DNA of 6,280 bases, taken from contig JADYZK010000330.1 in the NCBI GenBank assembly GCA_020853175.1, forward strand, positions 1 to 6,280, given 5' to 3'. Below, one piece after another: positions 1-6,280 of this stretch (position 1 is its first letter; every line of letters starts with the position of its first letter). The position numbers were made by a program, and so were the translations under genes. The stretch comes from Bacteroidales bacterium. GTDB taxonomy: Bacteria > Bacteroidota > Bacteroidia > Bacteroidales > F082. The notes beneath the pieces are model-generated. The model was not told the origin of the DNA. It searched no databases and saw only the letters and a list, made by a program, of their open reading frames with translations.

Positions 1-1595
1 ACCACCAAATCGGTAGCGCGGTTGTTTTCACCAATCACCTGTCCGGCATAAACCTCCTCATTGGGATGGCTATAGAATTGACCCCTATCTTGCAGTTTCC
101 AGATGGAGAAAGGGATGGCTGTTCCGGTGTCGAGTGAAATAAGTGCGCCGTTGTTTCGTGCAGCGAGTTCTCCTTTCCAAGGTTCAAAAGCCTTGAAACG
201 GTGCGCGATGATGGCTTCTCCTTCGGTTACAGTCAGCACGTTATTCCTTAATCCGATGATGCCCCTCGACGGGATGTTAAATTCAATGTGCATACGGTCG
301 CCCGTGGGGTGCATTTCAATCAGCTCGCCTTTTCTCATGCTCACCTGCTCAATAACCTTGCCTGCAAAATCTTCTGGAACAAGCACCGTTAATGATTCAA
401 TGGGTTCGTGTTTTTGGTTGTCAATCATTTTGATGATTACCCTTGGCTGGCCCAATTGAAACTCATATCCTTCGCGGCGCATGGTTTCTATCAGAATGCT
501 CAAGTGCAAAATACCTCTTCCATATACCATTAAAGCGTCCGGCGATTCGGTGTCTTCCACGCGCAAGGCGAGATTTTTTTCAATCTCCTTCATCAAGCGG
601 TCACGCAAATGGCGTGAGGTAACGTATTTGCCTTCTTTTCCATAAAATGGGGAGTTGTTGATGGTAAACAACATACTCATGGTGGGCTCTTCAATCTGGA
701 TGGGAGGCAGTCCTTCGGGCTTTTCAAAATCTGCAACAGTATCGCCAATGTCGAAATCTTCAATTCCCATGAGGGCAATAATATCACCTGAGTGAACGGG
801 TGTTTTGATGCGTTCTTTGCCCAATCCTTCAAAAGTGTAAAGCTCCTTAATGGTAGATTTGGTGATGGTTCCATCTCGTTTAACCAACGAAACGGTCATT
901 CCGGCTTGAAGGGTTCCGCGCGAAAGACGGCCCACGGCGATACGGCCTACATACGAGCTATAATCGAGCGATGTGATTTGCATTTGTGCCGTTCCTTCCA
1001 CCTTTTTGGCTTTGGGAATATGGGCCAAAATGGTGTCTAACAAATAGGAAACGTCGGTGGTAATATTCTCCCAATGGTCTGACATCCAACCGTTTTTCGA
1101 TGATCCGAACACGGTAGGGAAGTTCAGCTGATCTTCGGTTGCTCCTAAGTTAAACATGAGGTCGAAAACAGATTCTTGCACCTCGTCGGGACGACAATTG
1201 GGTTTGTCAACTTTATTGACGACAACGATGGGTTTTAAACCCAGCTCAATGGCTTTTTGCAACACAAAACGTGTTTGCGGCATGGGGCCTTCAAAAGCAT
1301 CTACGAGCAAAAGCACACCATCAGCCATATTGAGTACCCGCTCCACTTCGCCGCCAAAGTCAGCATGGCCGGGGGTGTCAATGATATTTATTTTGGTTTC
1401 TTTGTAACGAACAGAAACGTTTTTGGCTAAAATCGTGATTCCTCTTTCACGTTCAAGATCGTTGTTGTCGAGCAGTAAATCTTCTACCTCTTGGTTGTCT
1501 CTAAAAAGTTTAACTTGGTACAACAGGCGGTCCACCAAGGTTGTTTTGCCATGATCCACATGGGCAATGATTGCAATATTTCTGATTTCGTGCAT
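1..1595 (-). CDS. typA: Ribosome-associated translational GTPase TypA/BipA (partial, C-terminus beyond left edge)
   Basis: This is a translational GTPase of the EF-G/LepA superfamily that binds the 70S ribosome and is linked to 50S assembly and stress or cold adaptation. The reading frame, read from the reverse strand, is open for 531 codons and leaves the window before a stop. E. coli BipA has 607 residues, so about 70 are missing. G motifs are all visible: G1 AHVDHGKT at residues 11-18, G2 ERGIT at 50-54, G3 DTPGH at 73-77, G4 NKVD at 127-130, and a G5-like GSSKNG near 173. The translation-factor beta-barrel (about 205-295) and EF-G III/V-like domains follow, with the IPSRGIIG motif at 441-448. 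The TypA-specific C-terminal domain begins near 480 and includes LQDRG and the EVYAGQVIG segment. The start is set by MHEIRNIAIIAHVDHGKTT, which aligns with the N-terminus of E. coli BipA. No Shine-Dalgarno sequence precedes it. It is transcribed divergently from the lipoate ligase gene. Family identity is very secure. Confidence 0.97.
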   Translation of the reverse strand, partial: MHEIRNIAIIAHVDHGKTTLVDRLLYQVKLFRDNQEVEDLLLDNNDLERERGITILAKNVSVRYKETKINIIDTPGHADFGGEVERVLNMADGVLLLVDAFEGPMPQTRFVLQKAIELGLKPIVVVNKVDKPNCRPDEVQESVFDLMFNLGATEDQLNFPTVFGSSKNGWMSDHWENITTDVSYLLDTILAHIPKAKKVEGTAQMQITSLDYSSYVGRIAVGRLSRGTLQAGMTVSLVKRDGTITKSTIKELYTFEGLGKERIKTPVHSGDIIALMGIEDFDIGDTVADFEKPEGLPPIQIEEPTMSMLFTINNSPFYGKEGKYVTSRHLRDRLMKEIEKNLALRVEDTESPDALMVYGRGILHLSILIETMRREGYEFQLGQPRVIIKMIDNQKHEPIESLTVLVPEDFAGKVIEQVSMRKGELIEMHPTGDRMHIEFNIPSRGIIGLRNNVLTVTEGEAIIAHRFKAFEPWKGELAARNNGALISLDTGTAIPFSIWKLQDRGQFYSHPNEEVYAGQVIGENNRATDLV

Positions 1596-1619
1596 ATTAT
1601 GCTTTTAAATTTGAGGGGG

Positions 1620-1627
1620 CAAAAATA
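1620..1627 (-). promoter_or_regulatory. Bacteroidota-type -7 box (TAnnTTTG) for typA
   Basis: Read on the minus strand, these bases are TATTTTTG, a perfect match to the Bacteroidota sigma-70 -7 consensus TAnnTTTG. The box ends 24 nt before the typA start codon, which would give a short leader of roughly 15-20 nt. I see no convincing -33 TTG at the usual distance upstream, so the call rests on the -7 match and its position. Confidence 0.55.
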
Positions 1628-1640
1628 GTTTAAAGTTCCG

Positions 1641-1681
1641 AGCGCGGCGGTAAAATTTCATTATTTTTGCGCTCCACCGCC
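1641..1681. repeat. GC-rich interleaved inverted repeats in the divergent promoter region
   Basis: Two short inverted repeats are interleaved here: AGCGC (1641-1645) with GCGCT (1669-1673), and GGCGGT (1646-1651) with ACCGCC (1676-1681). The order is A-B-A'-B', so they cannot both form one simple hairpin. They frame the plus-strand -7 box and stand out from an AT-rich surround. They could be operator half-sites shared by both promoters, or chance. No regulator is recognisable from the window. Confidence 0.25.
1662..1669 (+). promoter_or_regulatory. Bacteroidota-type -7 box (TAnnTTTG) for the lplA gene
   Basis: TATTTTTG on the plus strand matches the Bacteroidota -7 consensus TAnnTTTG exactly. 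It lies 34 nt before the lipoate ligase start, so transcription would begin near 1675 with a leader of about 28 nt. The nearest candidate for a -33 element is weak (GTTC around 1635-1638). It is back-to-back with the minus-strand box at 1620-1627, so the two upstream promoter regions would overlap between about 1628 and 1661. Confidence 0.55.
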
Positions 1682-1703
1682 TTTGATTAGTATCTGAAAA
1701 CCC

Positions 1704-2672
1704 ATGATCTGTATCCATAAACACGCCAACGATCCATTTTTTAATGTCGCTGCCGAAGAATTTGTTGTTAAAAATATTGATGATGAAGTATTTATGTTGT
1801 GGGAAAATACCGACTGTTTGGTGGTCGGAAAACATCAGAATACGATTGCAGAAATCAACTTTCCTTTCGTGAACGCGCATCAAATTCCTGTTTTACGACG
1901 TATTTCTGGCGGCGGTACTGTTTTTCAAGGGCGTGGCAACCTCAATTATTCTTTTATAACCCATGTAAAAGAATCGGAAAACAATGTTGATTTCCAAAAG
2001 GCAACCGGCCCTTTGGTACGTTTCTTGAACACCTTGGGCGTTGAGGCAAAATTGAGCGGCAAAAGCAGTTTAAGCATCGGCGACAAGAAAATTTCCGGCA
2101 ACGCCGCCCATCTGCATCGTGGAACGATCCTTCATCATGGAACTTTGTTGTTCGATGCCGACCTCGACTTGGTGAACGAAAGCATCCGTGTGACGCAAGA
2201 CAAATATTCCTCAAAAGCCATCGCCTCCAACCGAGCCGAAATCACCAATGTGAGGCCATTTTTAGCCCACGACATGAATTTGCCCGCTTTTGCAAAACAG
2301 TTTGAAGCCTTTGTAAAAAACGAGAAGGGCATTGTTGACGAAAGAACGTTTACCGCTGACGAGCAAAAAAGGATGGAGCAGTTGGTGAACGAAAAGTACA
2401 AGCAATGGGAATGGAACTACGGCTATTCGCCTGATTACTCATATTTTACAGAAGTTGAATTGCTTTCTGAAAGATTCTTTCTTCAACTTTTTATTTCTAA
2501 AGGTCGCATTGTAAAAATCGAATCCCAAGATCAAAGCCATCTTATTGATGCACTGAAACTGTGTCTTTTGAACCTTCCAATCGAAAAAAGCCATCTTGAA
2601 ACCGCCCTTCTCAAAAATATTTCAGGAATTCAATCCCATGTTGCTAACCAATTAGCCCTTCACTTGTTATAA
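1704..2672 (+). CDS. lplA: Lipoate-protein ligase A
   Basis: This cytoplasmic ligase activates lipoate with ATP to lipoyl-AMP and transfers it to a lysine on the lipoyl domains of 2-oxoacid dehydrogenase E2 subunits and glycine-cleavage H protein. The 322 residues fit the family (E. coli LplA has 338). The N-terminal catalytic BPL/LplA domain shows the lipoate-binding RRISGGG loop at residues 65-71 and GNLNYSF at 78-84. KKISGNA follows at 128-134, with K129 in the place of the catalytic lysine (E. coli K133), and HHGTLL lies at 144-149. WEWNYGYSP, about residues 235-243, opens the C-terminal accessory domain, so this is a full two-domain enzyme rather than a LipM/LipL-type transferase. The ATG at 1704 has no Shine-Dalgarno sequence but sits at a normal distance from a promoter-like box. 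The next gene starts 21 bp after its stop, which suggests co-transcription. Scavenging of exogenous lipoate is the expected role. Confidence 0.94.
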   Translation: MICIHKHANDPFFNVAAEEFVVKNIDDEVFMLWENTDCLVVGKHQNTIAEINFPFVNAHQIPVLRRISGGGTVFQGRGNLNYSFITHVKESENNVDFQKATGPLVRFLNTLGVEAKLSGKSSLSIGDKKISGNAAHLHRGTILHHGTLLFDADLDLVNESIRVTQDKYSSKAIASNRAEITNVRPFLAHDMNLPAFAKQFEAFVKNEKGIVDERTFTADEQKRMEQLVNEKYKQWEWNYGYSPDYSYFTEVELLSERFFLQLFISKGRIVKIESQDQSHLIDALKLCLLNLPIEKSHLETALLKNISGIQSHVANQLALHLL

Positions 2673-2693
2673 TCAAAAATAAATCCTATCAAT

Positions 2694-3488
2694 ATGTTAG
2701 TTAAAACTATTTTCGATCGCCTTTGGAGCGACTATACCCAACAAAATCCTGCCGTTAAGGAGGTGCACAATCTGTTCGTTCAACGAGGCGAAAAAGTTGA
2801 AAACGACCACGTAGCCCTGCGGACATTTGATGATCCGCGGATCAATATTGATGCTTTGGCACAAGTATTTATCAAGGCGGGATACGTTTATAAAGGCGAC
2901 TATCATTTCGATAGTAAACATCTCTATGCCAAGCATTTTGAAATGGAAGGCCAGCCGCGTGTGTTCATTTCGCAGCTCATCACTGCCGATTTTAGTCCGT
3001 TCCTGCAACAGAAAGTGAAGGAATTGGTTGATGCCATTCCCACGGAAACGCTCTATTCGGATGCCTTAATTTACAGCGGAAACGTTTGGGGACAACCCTC
3101 TTACGAAGTGTATGAGCAGCTGCGAAAAGAATCGGAATATGCAGCTTGGTTGTATGTCAATGGTTTCTGTGCCAACCACTTCACGGTGAGTGTAAACCAT
3201 TTGAAAACCCTCGCAACCCTCGAAGAAGTGAACCAATTGCTGAAAGTCAACGGTTTCTTGCTCAACGATTCAGGTGGCGAAATCAAAGGCACGCCGTCCG
3301 AGTTGCTCGAACAATCAAGCACCCGTTCCGAGATGATACAGGTGAATTTTAGCGATGGGATTCAAGAAATTCCCGGCTGTTATTATGAATTTGCCCGCCG
3401 TTACCCCGACGCCGATGGACATCTCTATTCCGGTTTTATCGCCAAATCGGCAGATAAGATTTTTGAAAGTACCGACAAAATCAGATAA
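2694..3488 (+). CDS. DUF1338 (HglS/YdcJ-like) protein, putative 2-oxoadipate dioxygenase/decarboxylase
   Basis: A compact 264-residue member of the DUF1338 family. The characterised relative, P. putida HglS, is an Fe(II)-dependent enzyme with a VOC-like fold. It uses O2 to turn 2-oxoadipate into D-2-hydroxyglutarate plus CO2 in D-lysine catabolism. The likely metal triad is visible: H39 in DHVALR, H162 in NHFTV and E232 in YYEFARR. R43, four residues after H39, matches the HglS pair H70/R74 (substrate-binding arginine), and the 70-residue H-to-E gap is close to that in HglS (H226/E294). The protein is about 200 residues shorter than HglS (464), so the C-terminal part of the HglS pocket has no counterpart and the substrate may differ. 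There is no signal peptide or membrane segment. The start follows an A-rich stretch without a Shine-Dalgarno sequence, 21 bp after lplA. Family assignment is firm; the reaction is inferred, helped by the flavoprotein gene next door. Confidence 0.85.
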   Translation: MLVKTIFDRLWSDYTQQNPAVKEVHNLFVQRGEKVENDHVALRTFDDPRINIDALAQVFIKAGYVYKGDYHFDSKHLYAKHFEMEGQPRVFISQLITADFSPFLQQKVKELVDAIPTETLYSDALIYSGNVWGQPSYEVYEQLRKESEYAAWLYVNGFCANHFTVSVNHLKTLATLEEVNQLLKVNGFLLNDSGGEIKGTPSELLEQSSTRSEMIQVNFSDGIQEIPGCYYEFARRYPDADGHLYSGFIAKSADKIFESTDKIR

Positions 3489-3503
3489 ACCGCTTAATGG
3501 CAG

Positions 3504-3532
3504 GGGAGGCGTTAGTTTTTTTTGCACCTCCC
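3504..3532 (+). promoter_or_regulatory. Possible hairpin and weak promoter-like sequence before the flavoprotein gene
   Basis: GGGAGG (3504-3509) is complementary to CCTCCC (3527-3532), giving a 6-bp GC-rich stem around a 17-nt loop that contains a run of eight T. Because the T run is in the loop and not after the stem, it does not look like an intrinsic terminator. The T run ends in TTTG (3521-3524), and TTTTTTTG resembles the -7 box TAnnTTTG apart from the missing TA. If it is a promoter, the 33-nt spacing to the ATG at 3558 is almost the same as at lplA. Confidence 0.25.
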
Positions 3533-3557
3533 AATGCCTTTAGAAACAACCCACGCC

Positions 3558-6280
3558 ATGCGCGAATCGAAAATTTATAAGGCCTTAGAAAAGCTACAAG
3601 ATGATTTTCAAGGAGATATTTTTGTTGATGATGCCACTCGGCTGATTTACGCCACCGACGCCTCCGCTTATCGGGAAAAACCGTTGGCCGTTGCCTTGCC
3701 CCGAAATGCACGCGACATCAGCAAGCTCATTGCTCTGGCACACGAAACCAAATGTGCTTTGGTGCCACGCGCTGCCGGTACATCGCTTGCCGGTCAGGTG
3801 GTTGGAAACGGCATTGTAGTTGACATTTCGCGTTATATGACAGCCATTGTTGAGCTGAACACTGCCGAAAAATGGGTTCGTGTTCAACCAGGGGTGGTGC
3901 TCAACGAATTGAATAAATTTCTTGCTCCGCATGGTTTGTTTTTTGGCCCTGAAACTTCCACCGCCGATTATTGCATGATTGGCGGCATGGTAGGCAACAA
4001 CGCTTGTGGAGCGCACTCATTGGTGTATGGTAGCACCCGCGATCACACGTTGGAAATTAAAGCCCTGTTGAGCAATGGCGATGAAGTGGTTTTTGGGCCG
4101 CTCACCAACGCTGAGTTTGATAAAAAAACCAAACTCGACGGCCTCGAAGGCGATGTGTACCGAAATATCAATGAAATGCTTTCTGTTCCGGCACATCAGC
4201 ATGAAATCAAAAAAGAGTATCCTGACCAAAGTCTGCATCGGCGAAACACAGGCTACGCCATTGATCTGTTGCTTGAAACAGCAGTTTTTACCCCCAATGC
4301 AGCCCCCTTTAACTTTTGCCGCCTTTTGGCCGGTTCGGAAGGTACTTTGGCTTTTACCACCGAGGTGAAACTGAACTTAATAAATCTTCCACCTGCATCG
4401 AAAGCCTTGGTGTGCGTGCATCTTGAAACTGTCGCAGATGCTTTGAAGGCCAATCTTTTGGCACTCAAATATGCGCCTGTTGCCATTGAGTTGATGGACA
4501 AAACGGTCATGGATTTGACCAAGGAAAACATTGAGCAAAGTAAAAATCGCTTTTTCGTGGTGGGCGACCCTGGCGCTTTGCTCATCGTTGAATTTGTAGA
4601 TGAAAATATGGCGCTCATCGAAGCCAAGGCCCGTGAAATGGAAGTTGAAATGCGTGCCGCCGGCTTTGGGTACAGCTTCCCATTAATAATAGGAGGCGAC
4701 ATCAATAAGGTGTGGGCCTTGCGCAAGGCCGGCTTGGGTGTTTTGAACAATATGCCGGGCGATGCCAAACCTGTGGCGGTGATTGAAGATACAGCGGTAA
4801 ATCCCGCGGTTCTGCCCGAATACATTGCTGATTTTGACCAAATGCTGATGAAATACGGTAAGGAGTGTGTCTATCATGCCCATATTGCCACCGGCGAACT
4901 TCATTTGCGGCCTATCCTCGATCTTAAAGATGCCCATGATGTTGAACTGTTTTACACCATCGCTTTAGAGACGGCCAAATTGGTGAAAAAATACAAAGGC
5001 TCACTTAGTGGCGAGCATGGCGATGGCCGCTTGAGAGGTGAATTTATCCCCATGATGATCGGGCCTGTCAATTACGATCTCATTTGTAAGTTGAAACAGG
5101 TTTGGGACCCACACAACATCTTCAATCCCAATAAAATTGTTGATACGCCGCGCATGAATACCATGCTGCGGTACACTCCTGGACAACCCACTCGTGACAT
5201 CAAAACAGTGTTTGATTTCTCAAAAGACCAGGGTATTTTGCGGGCTGCCGAAAAATGCAACGGCACGGCCACATGTCGCAAAACCGAAGTCATTGGAGGA
5301 ACCATGTGTCCGTCGTACATGGCTACGCGCGACGAAAAAAACACCACCAGGGCAAGGGCCAACCTATTGCGGGAGTTTTTAACCAACAGCAGCAAAAGCA
5401 ACCCCTTCGACCATAAAGAAATTTATGAGGTCATGGATCTGTGTCTCTCCTGCAAAGCTTGCAAGTCGGAATGTCCGAGCAGTGTGGATGTAGCCAAACT
5501 GAAAGCTGAATTTTTGCAACATTATTATGATGCTAATGGGGCTCCTTTTCGCTCAAAATTGATTGCTAACATCAGCAAAGTAAATGCTTTAGGCAGTGTT
5601 GCACCTTGGTTCACCAACTTTTTTATGACCAACAAATTGATCGCGCCTCTCATCATGAAAACCATAGGATTCGATGCAAGACGATCAATGCCAACGCTTT
5701 ACAAAACTACATTGGATCGCTGGTTTAAAAATAATAAAGTGCAATCCACGAGTGGTGAGACTTTAGGAAGGGTTTATCTTTTTAATGATGAGTTCACCCG
5801 TTTCAATGATACTGAAATAGGCATTAAGACGATTCTGTTGCTGCAAAAGATGGGATACGAGGTCATTATTCCAAAACATCTTGAAAGTGCCAGAACCTAT
5901 TTGAGCAAAGGATTTTTACGCAAAGCGAAGAAAATCGTCAATAAAAATTTGACCTTACTCAGTGGAAAAATATCAGAAGGCAGTCCGTTGGTTGGTATAG
6001 AGCCTTCCGCAATTCTCAGTTTTCGCGATGAGTATCCCGAGCTGGCTGAGGCTCATTTGAAAGCAGAAGCGGAAAAGATTGCCCACAACGCCTTCACTAT
6101 CGAAGAGTTTCTGTATCATGCCATACAGCAGGGAAAGATCAGCAGCGAGATGTTTAAGCCCACACAGCAAGAAGTATTGTACCACGGCCACTGCCAACAA
6201 AAATCTATCGCGAGCACCAAAGAAGCCTTGGCCATTCTCTCTCTGCCTAAAGGATGGAGCGTAAAGGAAATTCCCTCAGG
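3558..6280 (+). CDS. FAD-linked oxidase / Fe-S / CCG-domain fusion dehydrogenase, YdiJ (D-2-hydroxyglutarate dehydrogenase) type (partial, C-terminus beyond right edge)
   Basis: A large flavo-iron-sulfur 2-hydroxyacid dehydrogenase, 907 codons here and open at the right edge (E. coli YdiJ has 1018). The FAD-binding PCMH-type domain includes PRAAGTSLAGQ (70-80) and GNNACG (146-151), followed by an FAD-oxidase C-terminal domain. H442 and H449 (HIATGELH) plus E486 (GEHGDG, 485-490) match the His-His-Glu metal site of human D2HGDH (H434, H441, E475). A ferredoxin-like region has C567, C573, C584 and then C629-C632-C635-C639 in CxxCxxCxxxCP. A GlpC/HdrD-type CCG domain starts with HGHC (C879); its second CCG motif would lie outside the window. 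YdiJ-type enzymes pass electrons from D-2-hydroxyglutarate to an acceptor, probably the quinone pool, giving 2-oxoglutarate; D-lactate or glycolate are alternative substrates. I chose the ATG at 3558 because homologues begin shortly before the GDIFVDD segment. An in-frame ATG at 3534 would add eight residues. It lies 69 bp after the DUF1338 gene, same strand. Confidence 0.9.
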   Translation, partial: MRESKIYKALEKLQDDFQGDIFVDDATRLIYATDASAYREKPLAVALPRNARDISKLIALAHETKCALVPRAAGTSLAGQVVGNGIVVDISRYMTAIVELNTAEKWVRVQPGVVLNELNKFLAPHGLFFGPETSTADYCMIGGMVGNNACGAHSLVYGSTRDHTLEIKALLSNGDEVVFGPLTNAEFDKKTKLDGLEGDVYRNINEMLSVPAHQHEIKKEYPDQSLHRRNTGYAIDLLLETAVFTPNAAPFNFCRLLAGSEGTLAFTTEVKLNLINLPPASKALVCVHLETVADALKANLLALKYAPVAIELMDKTVMDLTKENIEQSKNRFFVVGDPGALLIVEFVDENMALIEAKAREMEVEMRAAGFGYSFPLIIGGDINKVWALRKAGLGVLNNMPGDAKPVAVIEDTAVNPAVLPEYIADFDQMLMKYGKECVYHAHIATGELHLRPILDLKDAHDVELFYTIALETAKLVKKYKGSLSGEHGDGRLRGEFIPMMIGPVNYDLICKLKQVWDPHNIFNPNKIVDTPRMNTMLRYTPGQPTRDIKTVFDFSKDQGILRAAEKCNGTATCRKTEVIGGTMCPSYMATRDEKNTTRARANLLREFLTNSSKSNPFDHKEIYEVMDLCLSCKACKSECPSSVDVAKLKAEFLQHYYDANGAPFRSKLIANISKVNALGSVAPWFTNFFMTNKLIAPLIMKTIGFDARRSMPTLYKTTLDRWFKNNKVQSTSGETLGRVYLFNDEFTRFNDTEIGIKTILLLQKMGYEVIIPKHLESARTYLSKGFLRKAKKIVNKNLTLLSGKISEGSPLVGIEPSAILSFRDEYPELAEAHLKAEAEKIAHNAFTIEEFLYHAIQQGKISSEMFKPTQQEVLYHGHCQQKSIASTKEALAILSLPKGWSVKEIPS

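Noticed and set aside
103..459. 118-codon open frame on the plus strand
   Set aside because: Antisense to the conserved domain V and C-terminal region of typA, with no recognisable protein features.
1596..1703. Riboswitch or structured leader upstream of lplA or typA
   Set aside because: The predicted leaders are only about 15-30 nt, too short for a known riboswitch, and the inverted repeats there lie mostly upstream of the predicted lplA transcript start.
3504..3524. Intrinsic terminator between the DUF1338 gene and the flavoprotein gene
   Set aside because: The T run is inside the loop of the only stem seen and not downstream of it, so it does not fit a rho-independent terminator on either strand.
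3594..4016. 140-codon open frame on the minus strand
   Set aside because: Antisense to the FAD-binding domain with its conserved motifs. It has no recognisable domain or start context of its own.
4253..4825. 190-codon open frame on the minus strand
   Set aside because: It lies entirely antisense to the strongly supported FAD-oxidase domain, its translation is low-complexity and Ser/Ala/Lys-rich, and it resembles no family I know.
1..6280. Mobile elements, CRISPR arrays, tRNA or rRNA genes, toxin-antitoxin or phage-defence genes
   Set aside because: No direct-repeat array, terminal inverted repeats, transposase, RNA gene or defence domain was found. Nearly all of the window is covered by four housekeeping or metabolic genes.

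Overview
The window holds four protein-coding genes and little else. The organism is most likely a member of the Bacteroidota. Three lines of sequence evidence point there. None of the four starts has a Shine-Dalgarno sequence. Two divergent boxes upstream of the first two genes both match the Bacteroidota -7 consensus TAnnTTTG exactly. The encoded proteins also resemble the Bacteroidota versions of their families as I know them. No mobile element, tRNA, rRNA or CRISPR array is visible, and the region reads as ordinary chromosome.

Layout: 1-1595 (minus strand) is the N-terminal 531 codons of the ribosome-associated GTPase TypA/BipA, cut by the left edge. A 108-bp divergent intergenic region (1596-1703) carries one promoter-like box for each direction. 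On the plus strand follow a lipoate-protein ligase A (1704-2672), a compact DUF1338/HglS-type Fe(II) oxygenase-like protein (2694-3488), and a large FAD-linked oxidase fused to Fe-S and CCG domains (3558 to beyond 6280), of the YdiJ / D-2-hydroxyglutarate dehydrogenase type.

How they may work together: characterised DUF1338 enzymes (Pseudomonas putida HglS) convert 2-oxoadipate to D-2-hydroxyglutarate. YdiJ-type flavoproteins are reported to oxidise D-2-hydroxyglutarate to 2-oxoglutarate. The two adjacent genes could therefore encode consecutive steps ending in the TCA cycle. The upstream lipoate ligase would supply the cofactor of the 2-oxoglutarate dehydrogenase complex that consumes the product. 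The residues expected to bind metal are present in both enzymes. The substrate assignments and the operon are inference from family and position.

The left-edge gene lacks roughly 70 C-terminal residues and the right-edge gene lacks its last portion. No frameshifts or internal stops were seen in any of the four genes.
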